A DNA stretch of 64,000 nucleotides, taken from positions 32,548 through 96,547 of the forward strand of contig CAZRQV010000005.1 in assembly GCA_964602445.1 (NCBI GenBank), given 5' to 3'. Under the pieces are notes generated by a model. That model was given only the letters and a program-made list of their open reading frames with translations, made no database searches and was not told where the DNA came from. Source of the DNA: HGM12587 sp964602445. Its GTDB lineage: Bacteria; Bacillota; Clostridia; Lachnospirales; Lachnospiraceae. A program made the translations under genes and the position numbers. Shown here one piece after another: positions 44,930 through 54,249 of this stretch (within the stretch, counting starts at the first letter, position 1; each line of letters starts with the position of its first letter).

Positions 44930-46659
44930 TTCACATATTTTAAGAGTACATCCCAGATTTCATCTTTTTCATAGCCAAGACGCCATGATGCGATTCCTGC
45001 CAGATTATATTCTTTGATCAGTTTTGCTTTTTCTTCAATGGAACGCTCTTCTTCCAGCCAGATTTGATAAAAGCCATCGGCATTTTCAAACTGTGCATAA
45101 TACTGACCGCTTTCTTCGGACCATTCCGGAATGGTTTCATTGTTGGCCAGTACCTTTTCAGCACTGCTCATGCCCAGAGCGGAACTGGTCAGATTGCCGG
45201 AATCATCAGTCTGCCATAATCTTGTATAAAACGGCACGGCATTGATCACTTTTTCTGCTGGTACTTCTTCCAGTGTTTTTTCGATTCCGTTTCTCACATA
45301 ACCGATCGATGCTACGGAACCGGCCTCCTCACTGCCTGCAAAATGTTCATCATATCCCATGATGATCACGTAATCAGCAACAATACCCTGTTCCTTTCTG
45401 TTATAGTTCTGGTTATATGCCATCGGCACATAATTATCTACCGAAAGAATGATATTGTTTCTGCGGCACATAATCGAAAGTTCTCTGACAAATTCAATGA
45501 ATCCGTCTCCAGCTTCTCCCGGAAGTGCTTCAATATCAACATTAATTCCGTCCAATCCATACTGGATTGCCTGAGCGATCAGCTGAGTCACCAGATTCTG
45601 ACGGGACGATGTTTTATTCAGTACATTGGTAATACTGAACTGGTCTTTGTACGTGATATTTTCTACCAATCCCCACACTTCTATGCCATTCTGGTGGCAA
45701 TAATCCACATAACTTTGAGATGCCAGCGACTGAATTCCGCCGTTGTCGTCTTTGATAAAGAACCATGTCGGCGAAATCACGGTAAGTCCTTTGGTATCTG
45801 CAATCTTTTCCAGTACCTGATTATTGGCTTCTTTATTAGTTACCTGATGCCATGCAAGGTTGATCGTATGATCTTTGCTGATATTTTTATATTCCGGTTC
45901 TTCAAAATCACTGGTCATCGTGATCGTTGTCTGTGCTTTTAATTTATTATCTTTAATATAACCGATGTAACCGTCAGCTGTGCGGACTTTCGTCCATTTT
46001 TCCACCTGATTTTCACCTTCGTCAAGAACAAACAGCTGATCTCCCTTTTGAACCTCTGTAAGGATCGGACTCTTGATCCCTGCACGATAACGGACTTCTG
46101 AATCTTTCTTTGCCGTTACAACCGGAACTTCGCCATACTCATTGGTAATCTGGACACGATTCGGCTGTTCCATATATTCATAATCCATCGCTGTATGAAG
46201 TTTAATATATTCTAATGCAATATAAGCAGTTCCATCTTCCACTTTTACGATCTGATAACCGGTATCTACATTCTGCTTATCAATGGTATACTGTTTATCC
46301 CCCACATGAGCTGTGATCATTTCCGTAGGTGTGGTATAAATATATAAATTTTCTGCACTGTCCCAATAAAATCTGGAATTCAGATATTTTTTTACAACCT
46401 CTGCACTGACATACGGTCTGCCTTCTAAAACGATTCCATTTTCTTCAATCAGATCATTCTGTACGATAACAGCCAGTTCCTTTTCTTCTTCTATTTGAAA
46501 ATATTGCTCCAGATCCATACGTTCTTTGGATGGAGAATATCGTTTGATCAAAAATATGGCTGCTCCAATTACTAGAACAAGAAAGATCACCAATGCACCA
46601 AGCATGGCGGGATTGATTCTGCTCCTTGTTCTTTTACGTCGTTTCTTCGTTGTTGTCAT
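44926..46659 (-). CDS. Membrane-anchored GH18 glycosidase with SH3 domain (SleL/YaaH-like)
   Basis: 577 residues from the ATG at 46659, spaced 6 bases from GGAGG; the ATG at 46665 is too close to it. A very basic N-terminus (KKRRKRTRSR) and one membrane helix (about 18-40) anchor it. A copper-amine-oxidase-like N-terminal domain (about 75-160) and a bacterial SH3 domain (about 175-240) precede the GH18 catalytic domain (about 265-577). Its active site reads DGINVDIEALP, with the D-x-D-x-E pattern. Relatives degrade spore cortex or cell wall during germination. It faces cwlD. Confidence 0.9.
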   Translation of the reverse strand: MTTTKKRRKRTRSRINPAMLGALVIFLVLVIGAAIFLIKRYSPSKERMDLEQYFQIEEEKELAVIVQNDLIEENGIVLEGRPYVSAEVVKKYLNSRFYWDSAENLYIYTTPTEMITAHVGDKQYTIDKQNVDTGYQIVKVEDGTAYIALEYIKLHTAMDYEYMEQPNRVQITNEYGEVPVVTAKKDSEVRYRAGIKSPILTEVQKGDQLFVLDEGENQVEKWTKVRTADGYIGYIKDNKLKAQTTITMTSDFEEPEYKNISKDHTINLAWHQVTNKEANNQVLEKIADTKGLTVISPTWFFIKDDNGGIQSLASQSYVDYCHQNGIEVWGLVENITYKDQFSITNVLNKTSSRQNLVTQLIAQAIQYGLDGINVDIEALPGEAGDGFIEFVRELSIMCRRNNIILSVDNYVPMAYNQNYNRKEQGIVADYVIIMGYDEHFAGSEEAGSVASIGYVRNGIEKTLEEVPAEKVINAVPFYTRLWQTDDSGNLTSSALGMSSAEKVLANNETIPEWSEESGQYYAQFENADGFYQIWLEEERSIEEKAKLIKEYNLAGIASWRLGYEKDEIWDVLLKYVN

Positions 46660-46700
46660 ATTCATCCTCCGTGTAATCTCTCAGATCTTATAATTTTCGT

Positions 46701-46871
46701 GTTCGGCATTCGCCGTTCGTCTCATGCAAACTTTGTTTGCCCAGACTCACTTGCGCTCATTATATCACGATTCGCACTTCGTGCTTGACGATTTCTTCGA
46801 AATCTATCGTGTTCCACATTCGCCGTTCGTCTCATGCAAACTTTGTTTGCCCAGACTCACTTGCGCTCATT
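46701..46871. repeat. 110-bp tandem repeat of serial hairpins, running into the gap
   Basis: A unit starting at CATTCGCCGTTCGTC (46708 and 46818) is repeated at exactly 110 bases through CACTTGCGCTCATT. It contains GCAAAC-ttt-GTTTGC, GCAC-ttc-GTGC and GATTTC-ttc-GAAATC hairpins. At least two copies precede the N-run, and sequence after it resumes with ATATCAT, as the unit does after CATT. Confidence 0.75.
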
Positions 46872-46971
46872 NNNNNNNNNNNNNNNNNNNNNNNNNNNNN
46901 NNNNNNNNNNNNNNNNNNNNNNNNNNNNNNNNNNNNNNNNNNNNNNNNNNNNNNNNNNNNNNNNNNNNNNN
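46872..46971. other. Assembly gap (100 N)
   Basis: Exactly 100 N, a conventional scaffold gap of unknown true length. It falls inside the tandem repeat, so additional copies are probably missing. Confidence 0.97.
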
Positions 46972-47583
46972 ATATCATATTTTTTTTCTTCGTCATCGAC
47001 TTTTTGAGACTTTAAAAAAATTTTAAGTTTTTCAGGGACAGACGTTCTGAACCGGCATCCATAGAGGGGTTATATCTGCTGTTTTTCCTGTCTGCCCCTG
47101 TCCTGCCACTGCTGTAAGCATAAACTGTGATATATTAACGGCAGGCTCGAAAGAGCGTCTCACATTCTGAACAGAAAACAACTGTGTTCATAATCATAAA
47201 ATTTACTAACAATCCGGAATTTATTCGCCGAATGGCTTGAATCTAAGATTGGAGCAGCTTACACAAAGAAGAAAAAGTGATCCTGCTCTTTCAAGGCTCA
47301 TTATAATGATTTTTTCTTCATTGTGCAACCACTATCTTTCCCTTTTCTCCTAAAATGAATTTTTATCTTCCTGCGATTTATTTTATGGATAATACAAGCC
47401 ATTTTTATGTTTTTGTATATTTTAAATAATATTTTTTCTTATTTTTTCATTAATTTTAGTACATTTTACTTGTTTTCATTGACCCTTTCACAGCTCAATG
47501 CTATAATCATCTGAGCATAGCCAAAAGCTATAAAATAGGGAAAGGGGATCGATTTCTGATACAAACAGAAATCAAGTGTTTTT
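46972..47583. other. Intergenic region before the GH20 protein
   Basis: An 11-base inverted repeat with one mismatch (CAGGGACAGAC at 47033-47043 against 47090-47100) encloses 46 bases. A short open stretch at about 47206-47279 ends in a Lys-rich tail and a stop (ESKIGAAYTKKKK), resembling the relic of a protein C-terminus. The rest is AT-rich and holds the promoter at 47479-47507. No complete gene is seen. Confidence 0.5.
47479..47507 (+). promoter_or_regulatory. Strong sigma-A promoter of the GH20 gene
   Basis: TTGACC (47479-47484), a 17-base spacer and a perfect TATAAT (47502-47507). GGGAAAGGGG lies before the ATG at 47584. Confidence 0.85.
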
Positions 47584-50500
47584 ATGAAAGTAAACACATC
47601 TTATCATCTGTGGCTGAAAAGACTGTGCTGCTTCGTTCTTGCATTTGCAATGGTTTTTTCCAGTCTGACCATTACACCGCAGGCAGCAGTGACAACTTCA
47701 GTGACAGAAAGCGACTTGATCGCAAAAACAAATCCGATCTTAAAATCTTACAAAGTATCGGATGCTGACAGCGTATGGAAAGTGACCACCGGAACCCGTT
47801 TCGTTGTGGAATCTACCGGAGCAAACATTGACAACGACCGTTTGGCCGAAGTTGTAAAACTCATCAACGCAGAATTTGTGGAAAAAGAAATTGCTTCTTC
47901 CACACCGCATACTATGGTATACGGGCCTGCAGGTTCCCAGCTTGCAGCAGACATTCTCATCCGCCTTGTGGATGCAAAAGAGATCACCGCTGAAACTACA
48001 AGCGAAGAAGCCTACAAAATCACCATCAGCAATCTTGGTGTTGTGATCGAAGCTGCATCTGAAACTGCAGTTATGTACGCATTACGTACCATCGAAACCA
48101 TGATGCTTACAAACAATGGTCTTGTATATGGTACCATCGTTGACTATCCTGATCTGGCAGAACGCCGTCTCCATGTAGACTGCGGACGTAAATATTTTTC
48201 CAAAGACTGGTTTATTCGTCAGATCCGTGAAATGTCTTATTTAAAAATGAACACACTTCAGATTCATTTTGCTGAAAATCTCGGATTCCGTATCGAATGT
48301 GATACCGACCCACAGATTGTATCTGAGGAATATCTGACCAAAGCAGAAGTAAAAGAAATCCTTGCTGAAGCTGCCAAATACGGCATTAAAGTCATTCCAT
48401 CTCTGGATACACCGGGACATGTACAGCACATCCTGCAGTTCCATCCGGAATATGGTCAGGTCGATGTTTATGGTAACCATTCTAAAATTGCTTTAGATGT
48501 TACTAATGACGAAGCCGTTGCTTATATTTATTCTCTTTATGATGAATATATGGAATTATTCGAAGGCTGCACTGATTTCCATATCGGCGCTGACGAATAT
48601 ATGGAATATGACCGTGCACCATTTACAACCCAGTATCAGTCTGTATTAGACAACTATGCTGTTGCAAAATGGGGACAGGGTTATACATGGCGTGATACTA
48701 TGTCCAACTACACCAATGAACTGGCTGAGCATGTATATTCCAAAGGATTTACTCCTCGTATCTTCAATGATGGTGTTTATTTTAACGAAGGAACTTCTTA
48801 TCAGCAGAAGATCAAACTGCACGACTACATCGGTATCGACTACTGGTCACGTACTTCATGGATCGGCGGTTCTCCGACTTTACAGACCTTCATTAACAGA
48901 GGACATAAAAATATTTATAACTTCAACTCTTCCTACTTCTATTACGTATTACGTTCCGGCCCACAGTCTGACGGCAGACCGGCACATTCTTTTGACGTAA
49001 AAGAACAGGATAAAAACATTTACAATAACTGGACACCGGGACAGTTCTCCGGTTCTTCTATCGCAGATGACAGCGATGTGATCTCAGGCGTTTCTATGGG
49101 AATCTGGTGTGATTACCCTGACACCTGCAGCGAAGATGTGATTCACACAGATATCGCAAGTGCACTCCGCTCTCTTGCTGCAAAATCATGGAATACTTCC
49201 TCAAATTCCATCCTTGCATACGATCAGTTTGTAAAACTGACAGATACGATCGGCCATGCAGCCGGATATGAAAAAGGTTCTGTCCTTCCTGAAGTCGGCG
49301 AATTTACAGAACTGAGTGATTTAGGAAAAGTAACCTTAAAATATCAGGATACCAACGGAAAGACCATCAAAAATGATGATGTCATGTATGGCACTTTAGG
49401 ATCTTCTTATTCTTTCACTGCACCTGCAATCTATAAATGGATTCCGGTCAGTGAAGAAGCCGTTACCGGTACTTACAGTGAAGAAGACGGTGAAATCATC
49501 TTTGTTTACAAAGTCGATCCAAATCCGATCATGTATGATTCTGAAATGGATACTTATCCATCCGTATTAGAATACAAAACTACCGGAGATACTTTCACTT
49601 TAAAAGATTCTTCCAGATTTACTGTAATCTCCAGCAATCAGACTCTGATGAATGAAACTCTGGAAAACGATCTGAAACTTTTAAGCAGTGAATTTACCGC
49701 CCTCGGACTGACTGCATCCTCTATGAACATTGTTTATGGTACAGATGCAACGGTAAAAGCCGGAGATATTGTGATCCGTATGGAAGAACCATCCGATGAC
49801 ATCAGTCCGGAAGCATATACGATCAACATCGGAGATTACGCAGAAGTTTCTGCTACCGGAGAAGCAGGTATTTTCTACGGAATCCGTACCATCCAGAAAG
49901 CATTACAGTTAAATGGCAATCAAATGGACTGCGGCAAGATCACAGATGAACCATCCGTAGACGTACGTGGTGTTCATTTGGACAATGCAAGAAAAATGTT
50001 CTCTAAAAACTGGATCATGGCGCTGATCAAAGATCTTTCTTACCAGAACATTAATACCTTACAGTTCCATTTCTCAGAAAATGAAGGCTATCGTCTGGAA
50101 AGTTCTACTTTAGAAGCTTTAGACGGCTGGAGATATCCAAGTGACGGATATTACACCAAAGAAGACATTCTTGATATCATAAAAGAATGCCAGAAATATC
50201 ATATTGAATTTGTTCCATCTTTAGATTCACCGGGACATATGACTTATGTATTAAATTTCCTGCCGGATGATTGGGATTGTACTTCTCTCTGGCCTTCTGA
50301 TTACCGTTCTGCACAGACCTTTAACATCTTCGAAAAACAGGAATGCCATGATTTCCTCGCAGATCTGTTTACCGAATATGCAGAATTCTTCTCTGAAGCA
50401 GGATGTAAACATTTCAACATCGGCGGTGACGAATTCTTAAACAACTTTGGAAGCATGACCAACGACCAGTACATTACTGTCATGAATTATTTCAATGACA

Positions 50501-53205
50501 TGGCTGCAATTGTAAAATCTTACGGCATGACTCCTCGTGCATGGAACGATGGTCTGATGTATTCCGGATATACAGGCTATACTTTAGATTCTGATATCGA
50601 AATCTGTTACTGGGCAGGTCCTGCAAAATGTGCAACTGTTCAGGATTTCGTCAACAATGGAAACAAAGTCATCAACATGGCCGACGTTTACATGTACTAT
50701 GTATTAGCATCATGGTGGGAAGCTAATGCGAACCCGGTTGCCTCTAAGATTTTCAACGAATGGACTCCGGGACGTCTTGCAAGCAGTTCTGTAATCGGAG
50801 ATCAGTCCATCCAGTATCCATATGCGGACTGGCTGGCAGGTGCTTCTTTCGCAATCTGGTGCGATTCACCAAATTATAAGACCGAACAGCAGATCGCTGA
50901 TGCCATCTTTATGCGTACCAGAGCTATGGCTGAAAGATCATGGAATCCAAACACTGCTCTTACCTACAGTGAGTTAGAATCTATCTGTAACGAACTTGGA
51001 CACGCTCCGGGGTATAACGGAACAGAACTTCCTGCACCGGGTGAAGTTCTGATCGAAGGAGAATTCGGAACATTAATTCTTCATTATGTAGATACCGAAG
51101 GAAATACTTTAAGAAATGACCGTACTATTTATGGTCTGATCGACGATCCTTATACGATCACACCGGATGAAATCTACGGATACCGTTTTGTATCTATGGA
51201 TCAGGATGCGGACGGAATTTACACCGCAGATGAAATTGAAGTAACCCTTACTTATGAACTTTATACAGATAAGGCAGATCTGCAGGAAGCTGTAGACCGT
51301 GCACATGCTGCAGAACACTTTATCCCGGCAACTTATGGCGATTACAAAGATGCCTTCCTTACTGCAAAAGAATTACTTGCTGATACTGCTGCAGGTCAGG
51401 CAGACGTAGATGCTGCATTAGAAGCACTGCTGAATGCAGAAGCAAAACTGATTCCATTAGACCGTGTAGATTTATATCTGGAAATCACTTATCCAATCGC
51501 TTCGGCAGGATATACTGTTTCTTCTTATTCAGATTACACAGCTGCTTTAAATGTCGCAAAACCACTCCTTACTGCAGTTGAACTGACACAGGAAGAATAT
51601 ACAGAAGCTCTGAACAATGTAAAAACTGCAAAATCAGCTCTGACCCTCTTACCGGCAAGTGATATGATTTCTGTAGCTTCTACAGATGCAGCTTATTCTA
51701 CTTGGGGAACTTCTTATCCACTGAGCAACATGCTTGATAATGATTTATCCACATTTGCATGGCTGGGTGGAGACCAGAATGTGGGCGACACCGTATCCTT
51801 TACCTTTGCAAAACCTGTCATGTTAAACAGCTTCCGCTATCAGGCACCGGAAGATGCAGGTTCTGACATCTTTGCTGATGCAGTGGTTGAAATCAGCTCT
51901 GACAACCAGAACTGGACAGAAATCGGAACTTTAAAAGGTGAAACTGATAAAACATGCGCAGCAAACGGTGTCTCCGTTCAGTATGTAAGAATCCGAGTGA
52001 TTTCTGACAGTAAATTCTGGGTAAAAATCGCAGAAGTAACTTTTGATTATGAAACCAATGATGTCGTTGATAAATCTGCTCTGACAGATGCAATTTCCAA
52101 AGCAGAAGCTCTTCACCAGACAGACTACACAACTGCAAGCTGGACCGTACTGAACGCTGCTCTGAACAATGCAACAGATGTTTTGAACGACGAAACTGCT
52201 GTTGACGGCGAAGTAGTTGCTGCAGTAAATGCATTAAAAGGTTCTATGGAAGCACTTGAAGCAGCTTCCGGAGAAATCCGTCATACTGCATACAGACTTT
52301 CCGGAACCGGAAGATATGAAACAGCTTACAAAGTTGCAGATACTTATAAAGAAACACTTGGCATTGACCATTTCGATGCAGTGATCGTTGCAACCGGCAA
52401 AAACTTTGCAGATGCACTTTCCGGAAGTTATCTTGCCTCTGTAAAACATGCTCCAATCCTTCTGACCAGCGGAAAATCTGACAATGTAGCACAGTTACAT
52501 GCATATATCAAAGCAAACCTGAGCAAAGGCGGAACCGTTTATATTCTCGGCGGTACAGGTGCTGTTCCTTCCAGTGTAGAAACGATTAAAAATGCTGGTT
52601 ATCAGGTAGCCCGACTTTCCGGATCTTCCAGATATGAAACCAGTCTTAAGATCCTTGCTGAAGCAGGCATTACCGGCAGCGAAATCATCGTTGCAACCGG
52701 TAAGACATTCGCAGACAGCTTATCTGCCTCTGCATCCGGAAGACCGATTCTGCTTGTAAAACCAGATACAGCACTCAATGCAGATCAGAAAGCAATTCTG
52801 AACTCCTTAGAAAGCGCTCAGATTTATATCGTTGGCGGAAACGGCGCTGTCAGCACAGAAATTGAAGCAGAACTGGCCGCTTACGGCAAAGTAACCAGAT
52901 TATCCGGCAAATCCAGATATGAAACATCTGTGAACGTAGCAGAAACATTCTTTGGAACTACAGACACTGCAGTACTTGCCAGCGGAAAGAACTTCCCAGA
53001 CGGCTTATGCGGCGGACCGCTCGCAGCTGCCTTGAATGCTCCATTGCTCTTAACCAAAGATGGAGATACTTCTGCTGCTGCAGGATATGTGTCTGCTCAT
53101 AATATCACCTCCGGTTATGTCCTTGGCGGTGCAGGTGCATTAAACAATGAAACCGTTGTTCATGTTTTCGGATTAGAAACTGCTGACGATATCATTGCCA
53201 AATAA
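47584..53205 (+). CDS. Giant cell-wall protein with two GH20 beta-N-acetylhexosaminidase domains and CWB2 anchor
   Basis: 1873 residues. Signal peptide 1-35 (ending TPQAA). First unit: GH20b (about 55-170) and GH20 catalytic domain (about 195-545) with the Asp337-Glu338 pair in HIGADEY. A MucBP-like module follows (about 580-647). Second unit: GH20b (about 670-785) and GH20 (about 790-1125) with Asp949-Glu950 in NIGGDEF. Then a second MucBP-like module (about 1160-1225), FIVAR repeats (about 1230-1360), an F5/8C/CBM32 carbohydrate-binding domain (about 1361-1492), another FIVAR, and three CWB2 repeats (about 1568-1870; RLSG..RYET). It would release terminal GlcNAc or GalNAc outside the cell. 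Both catalytic pairs look intact. Confidence 0.93.
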   Translation: MKVNTSYHLWLKRLCCFVLAFAMVFSSLTITPQAAVTTSVTESDLIAKTNPILKSYKVSDADSVWKVTTGTRFVVESTGANIDNDRLAEVVKLINAEFVEKEIASSTPHTMVYGPAGSQLAADILIRLVDAKEITAETTSEEAYKITISNLGVVIEAASETAVMYALRTIETMMLTNNGLVYGTIVDYPDLAERRLHVDCGRKYFSKDWFIRQIREMSYLKMNTLQIHFAENLGFRIECDTDPQIVSEEYLTKAEVKEILAEAAKYGIKVIPSLDTPGHVQHILQFHPEYGQVDVYGNHSKIALDVTNDEAVAYIYSLYDEYMELFEGCTDFHIGADEYMEYDRAPFTTQYQSVLDNYAVAKWGQGYTWRDTMSNYTNELAEHVYSKGFTPRIFNDGVYFNEGTSYQQKIKLHDYIGIDYWSRTSWIGGSPTLQTFINRGHKNIYNFNSSYFYYVLRSGPQSDGRPAHSFDVKEQDKNIYNNWTPGQFSGSSIADDSDVISGVSMGIWCDYPDTCSEDVIHTDIASALRSLAAKSWNTSSNSILAYDQFVKLTDTIGHAAGYEKGSVLPEVGEFTELSDLGKVTLKYQDTNGKTIKNDDVMYGTLGSSYSFTAPAIYKWIPVSEEAVTGTYSEEDGEIIFVYKVDPNPIMYDSEMDTYPSVLEYKTTGDTFTLKDSSRFTVISSNQTLMNETLENDLKLLSSEFTALGLTASSMNIVYGTDATVKAGDIVIRMEEPSDDISPEAYTINIGDYAEVSATGEAGIFYGIRTIQKALQLNGNQMDCGKITDEPSVDVRGVHLDNARKMFSKNWIMALIKDLSYQNINTLQFHFSENEGYRLESSTLEALDGWRYPSDGYYTKEDILDIIKECQKYHIEFVPSLDSPGHMTYVLNFLPDDWDCTSLWPSDYRSAQTFNIFEKQECHDFLADLFTEYAEFFSEAGCKHFNIGGDEFLNNFGSMTNDQYITVMNYFNDMAAIVKSYGMTPRAWNDGLMYSGYTGYTLDSDIEICYWAGPAKCATVQDFVNNGNKVINMADVYMYYVLASWWEANANPVASKIFNEWTPGRLASSSVIGDQSIQYPYADWLAGASFAIWCDSPNYKTEQQIADAIFMRTRAMAERSWNPNTALTYSELESICNELGHAPGYNGTELPAPGEVLIEGEFGTLILHYVDTEGNTLRNDRTIYGLIDDPYTITPDEIYGYRFVSMDQDADGIYTADEIEVTLTYELYTDKADLQEAVDRAHAAEHFIPATYGDYKDAFLTAKELLADTAAGQADVDAALEALLNAEAKLIPLDRVDLYLEITYPIASAGYTVSSYSDYTAALNVAKPLLTAVELTQEEYTEALNNVKTAKSALTLLPASDMISVASTDAAYSTWGTSYPLSNMLDNDLSTFAWLGGDQNVGDTVSFTFAKPVMLNSFRYQAPEDAGSDIFADAVVEISSDNQNWTEIGTLKGETDKTCAANGVSVQYVRIRVISDSKFWVKIAEVTFDYETNDVVDKSALTDAISKAEALHQTDYTTASWTVLNAALNNATDVLNDETAVDGEVVAAVNALKGSMEALEAASGEIRHTAYRLSGTGRYETAYKVADTYKETLGIDHFDAVIVATGKNFADALSGSYLASVKHAPILLTSGKSDNVAQLHAYIKANLSKGGTVYILGGTGAVPSSVETIKNAGYQVARLSGSSRYETSLKILAEAGITGSEIIVATGKTFADSLSASASGRPILLVKPDTALNADQKAILNSLESAQIYIVGGNGAVSTEIEAELAAYGKVTRLSGKSRYETSVNVAETFFGTTDTAVLASGKNFPDGLCGGPLAAALNAPLLLTKDGDTSAAAGYVSAHNITSGYVLGGAGALNNETVVHVFGLETADDIIAK

Positions 53206-53228
53206 CTCTATTTTAAAAATATGAATCT

Positions 53229-53273
53229 AAAAAAACACGTTGTATGGATTTTTCCAAACAACGTGTTTTTTAT
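53229..53273 (+). terminator. Terminator of the GH20 gene
   Basis: AAAACACGTTGT (53232-53243) pairs perfectly with ACAACGTGTTTT (53258-53269), followed by T-rich sequence. It can also serve the convergent tRNA-binding protein gene. Confidence 0.92.
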
Positions 53274-53300
53274 AGTTCTGATGTTCCTTGTAATTTTAAA

Positions 53301-53741
53301 TTAATATAATTTTGCTCCTGCCGGAATCGCATCATCCAACATCACCAGATTCAGTTTTTCTTCTCCTGCCACATTGTGAACAGCTGACATCAGCATTCCG
53401 CAGGATTCAATCCCCATCATTTTTCTTGGCGGGAGATTTACGATCGCAAGCAGTGTTTTTCCTACCAGCTCTTCCGGTTCATAGTAAGCATGAATTCCGG
53501 AAAGAATGATACGATCTGTTCCAGTTCCGTCATCTAAAACAAAATGTAACAATTTTTTACTCTTCTTTACTGCGGAACATTCTTTGACTTTTACCGCACG
53601 AAAATCTGATTTACAAAATGTATCAAAATCAACACATTCTTCAAATAACGGTTCTATTTCCACAACAGCTTCTTTTACTTCTGCAGTTTCTGTCACTTCG
53701 TCTGCAACAGTTTCTTCTGCTTTTATCATTTCTTCACACAT
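53301..53741 (-). CDS. tRNA-binding OB-fold protein (MetRS C-terminal/CsaA-like)
   Basis: 146 residues from the ATG at 53741, with GGAGG 8 bases upstream; a TTG at 53756 overlaps the ribosome site. An acidic N-terminal stretch (about 1-40; Glu/Val-rich) precedes the tRNA-binding domain: FDTFCKSDFRAVKV, LHFVLDDG, RIILSGI and ANLPPRKMMGIESCGM-type (here VNLPPRKMMG). It resembles the domain appended to methionyl-tRNA synthetase but is free-standing. Role as a trans-acting tRNA-binding or chaperone protein is inferred. Confidence 0.88.
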   Translation of the reverse strand: MCEEMIKAEETVADEVTETAEVKEAVVEIEPLFEECVDFDTFCKSDFRAVKVKECSAVKKSKKLLHFVLDDGTGTDRIILSGIHAYYEPEELVGKTLLAIVNLPPRKMMGIESCGMLMSAVHNVAGEEKLNLVMLDDAIPAGAKLY

Positions 53742-53835
53742 CTTTGTTTCCTCCAAAACTTAACTTTTCGAACAGCATTATAGCATATCAAATGGAAGAT
53801 GGGAAACATTTTACATGCGGCATACAGAAATCCAT

Positions 53836-54249
53836 CTATTTTTCCTCTAATAACCTAACGGTTCTTTGATCTAATTTCCCATCAAAAAATTTATCTAATA
53901 CTTTTTTGAAAACTTCCTGTCCGCTTACAATATAAAATAAGGTCATCGATGATCTTAGTTTCAGATGATCCGGAAAACCGAACACTTCCCCCGGATCATT
54001 GCTGTCTAATTTCAGCAGTTCCTCTGAGATTTCCAATAAATGTTTCGAAAGCACCGGATGTTCTAAATATGCTTCCGCTTCTTCCCTGTTCCGGATTGCA
54101 TAATACTGGGCTGTGACACTATGACCCAACCCTTTAATCTGTGGAAAAATATACCACATCCAGTGACTCTGCTTTCTTCCTTGTCTGATCTCATGGAATG
54201 CAATTTCATAACTATCTTCCTGTGCTGTTACAAATCGTTCTAAATTCAT
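53836..54249 (-). CDS. DUF1810 family protein
   Basis: 137 residues with the family pattern: LERFVTAQED, SHWMWYIFPQIKGLGHS, A..YL.HPVL and DHLKLRSSMTLF. Function unknown; proteins of this type are small, helical and soluble. It overlaps the phosphatase gene by 4 bases (ATGA), so the two are translated together. Confidence 0.9.
   Translation of the reverse strand: MNLERFVTAQEDSYEIAFHEIRQGRKQSHWMWYIFPQIKGLGHSVTAQYYAIRNREEAEAYLEHPVLSKHLLEISEELLKLDSNDPGEVFGFPDHLKLRSSMTLFYIVSGQEVFKKVLDKFFDGKLDQRTVRLLEEK

Noticed and set aside
46701..46871. CRISPR array
   Set aside because: The units are exact copies including what would be spacers, are 110 bases long and hairpin-rich, and no cas genes are present.
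46724..47026. Open frames running through the N-run
   Set aside because: They exist only because N codons are read as unknown residues. The region is repeat plus gap.
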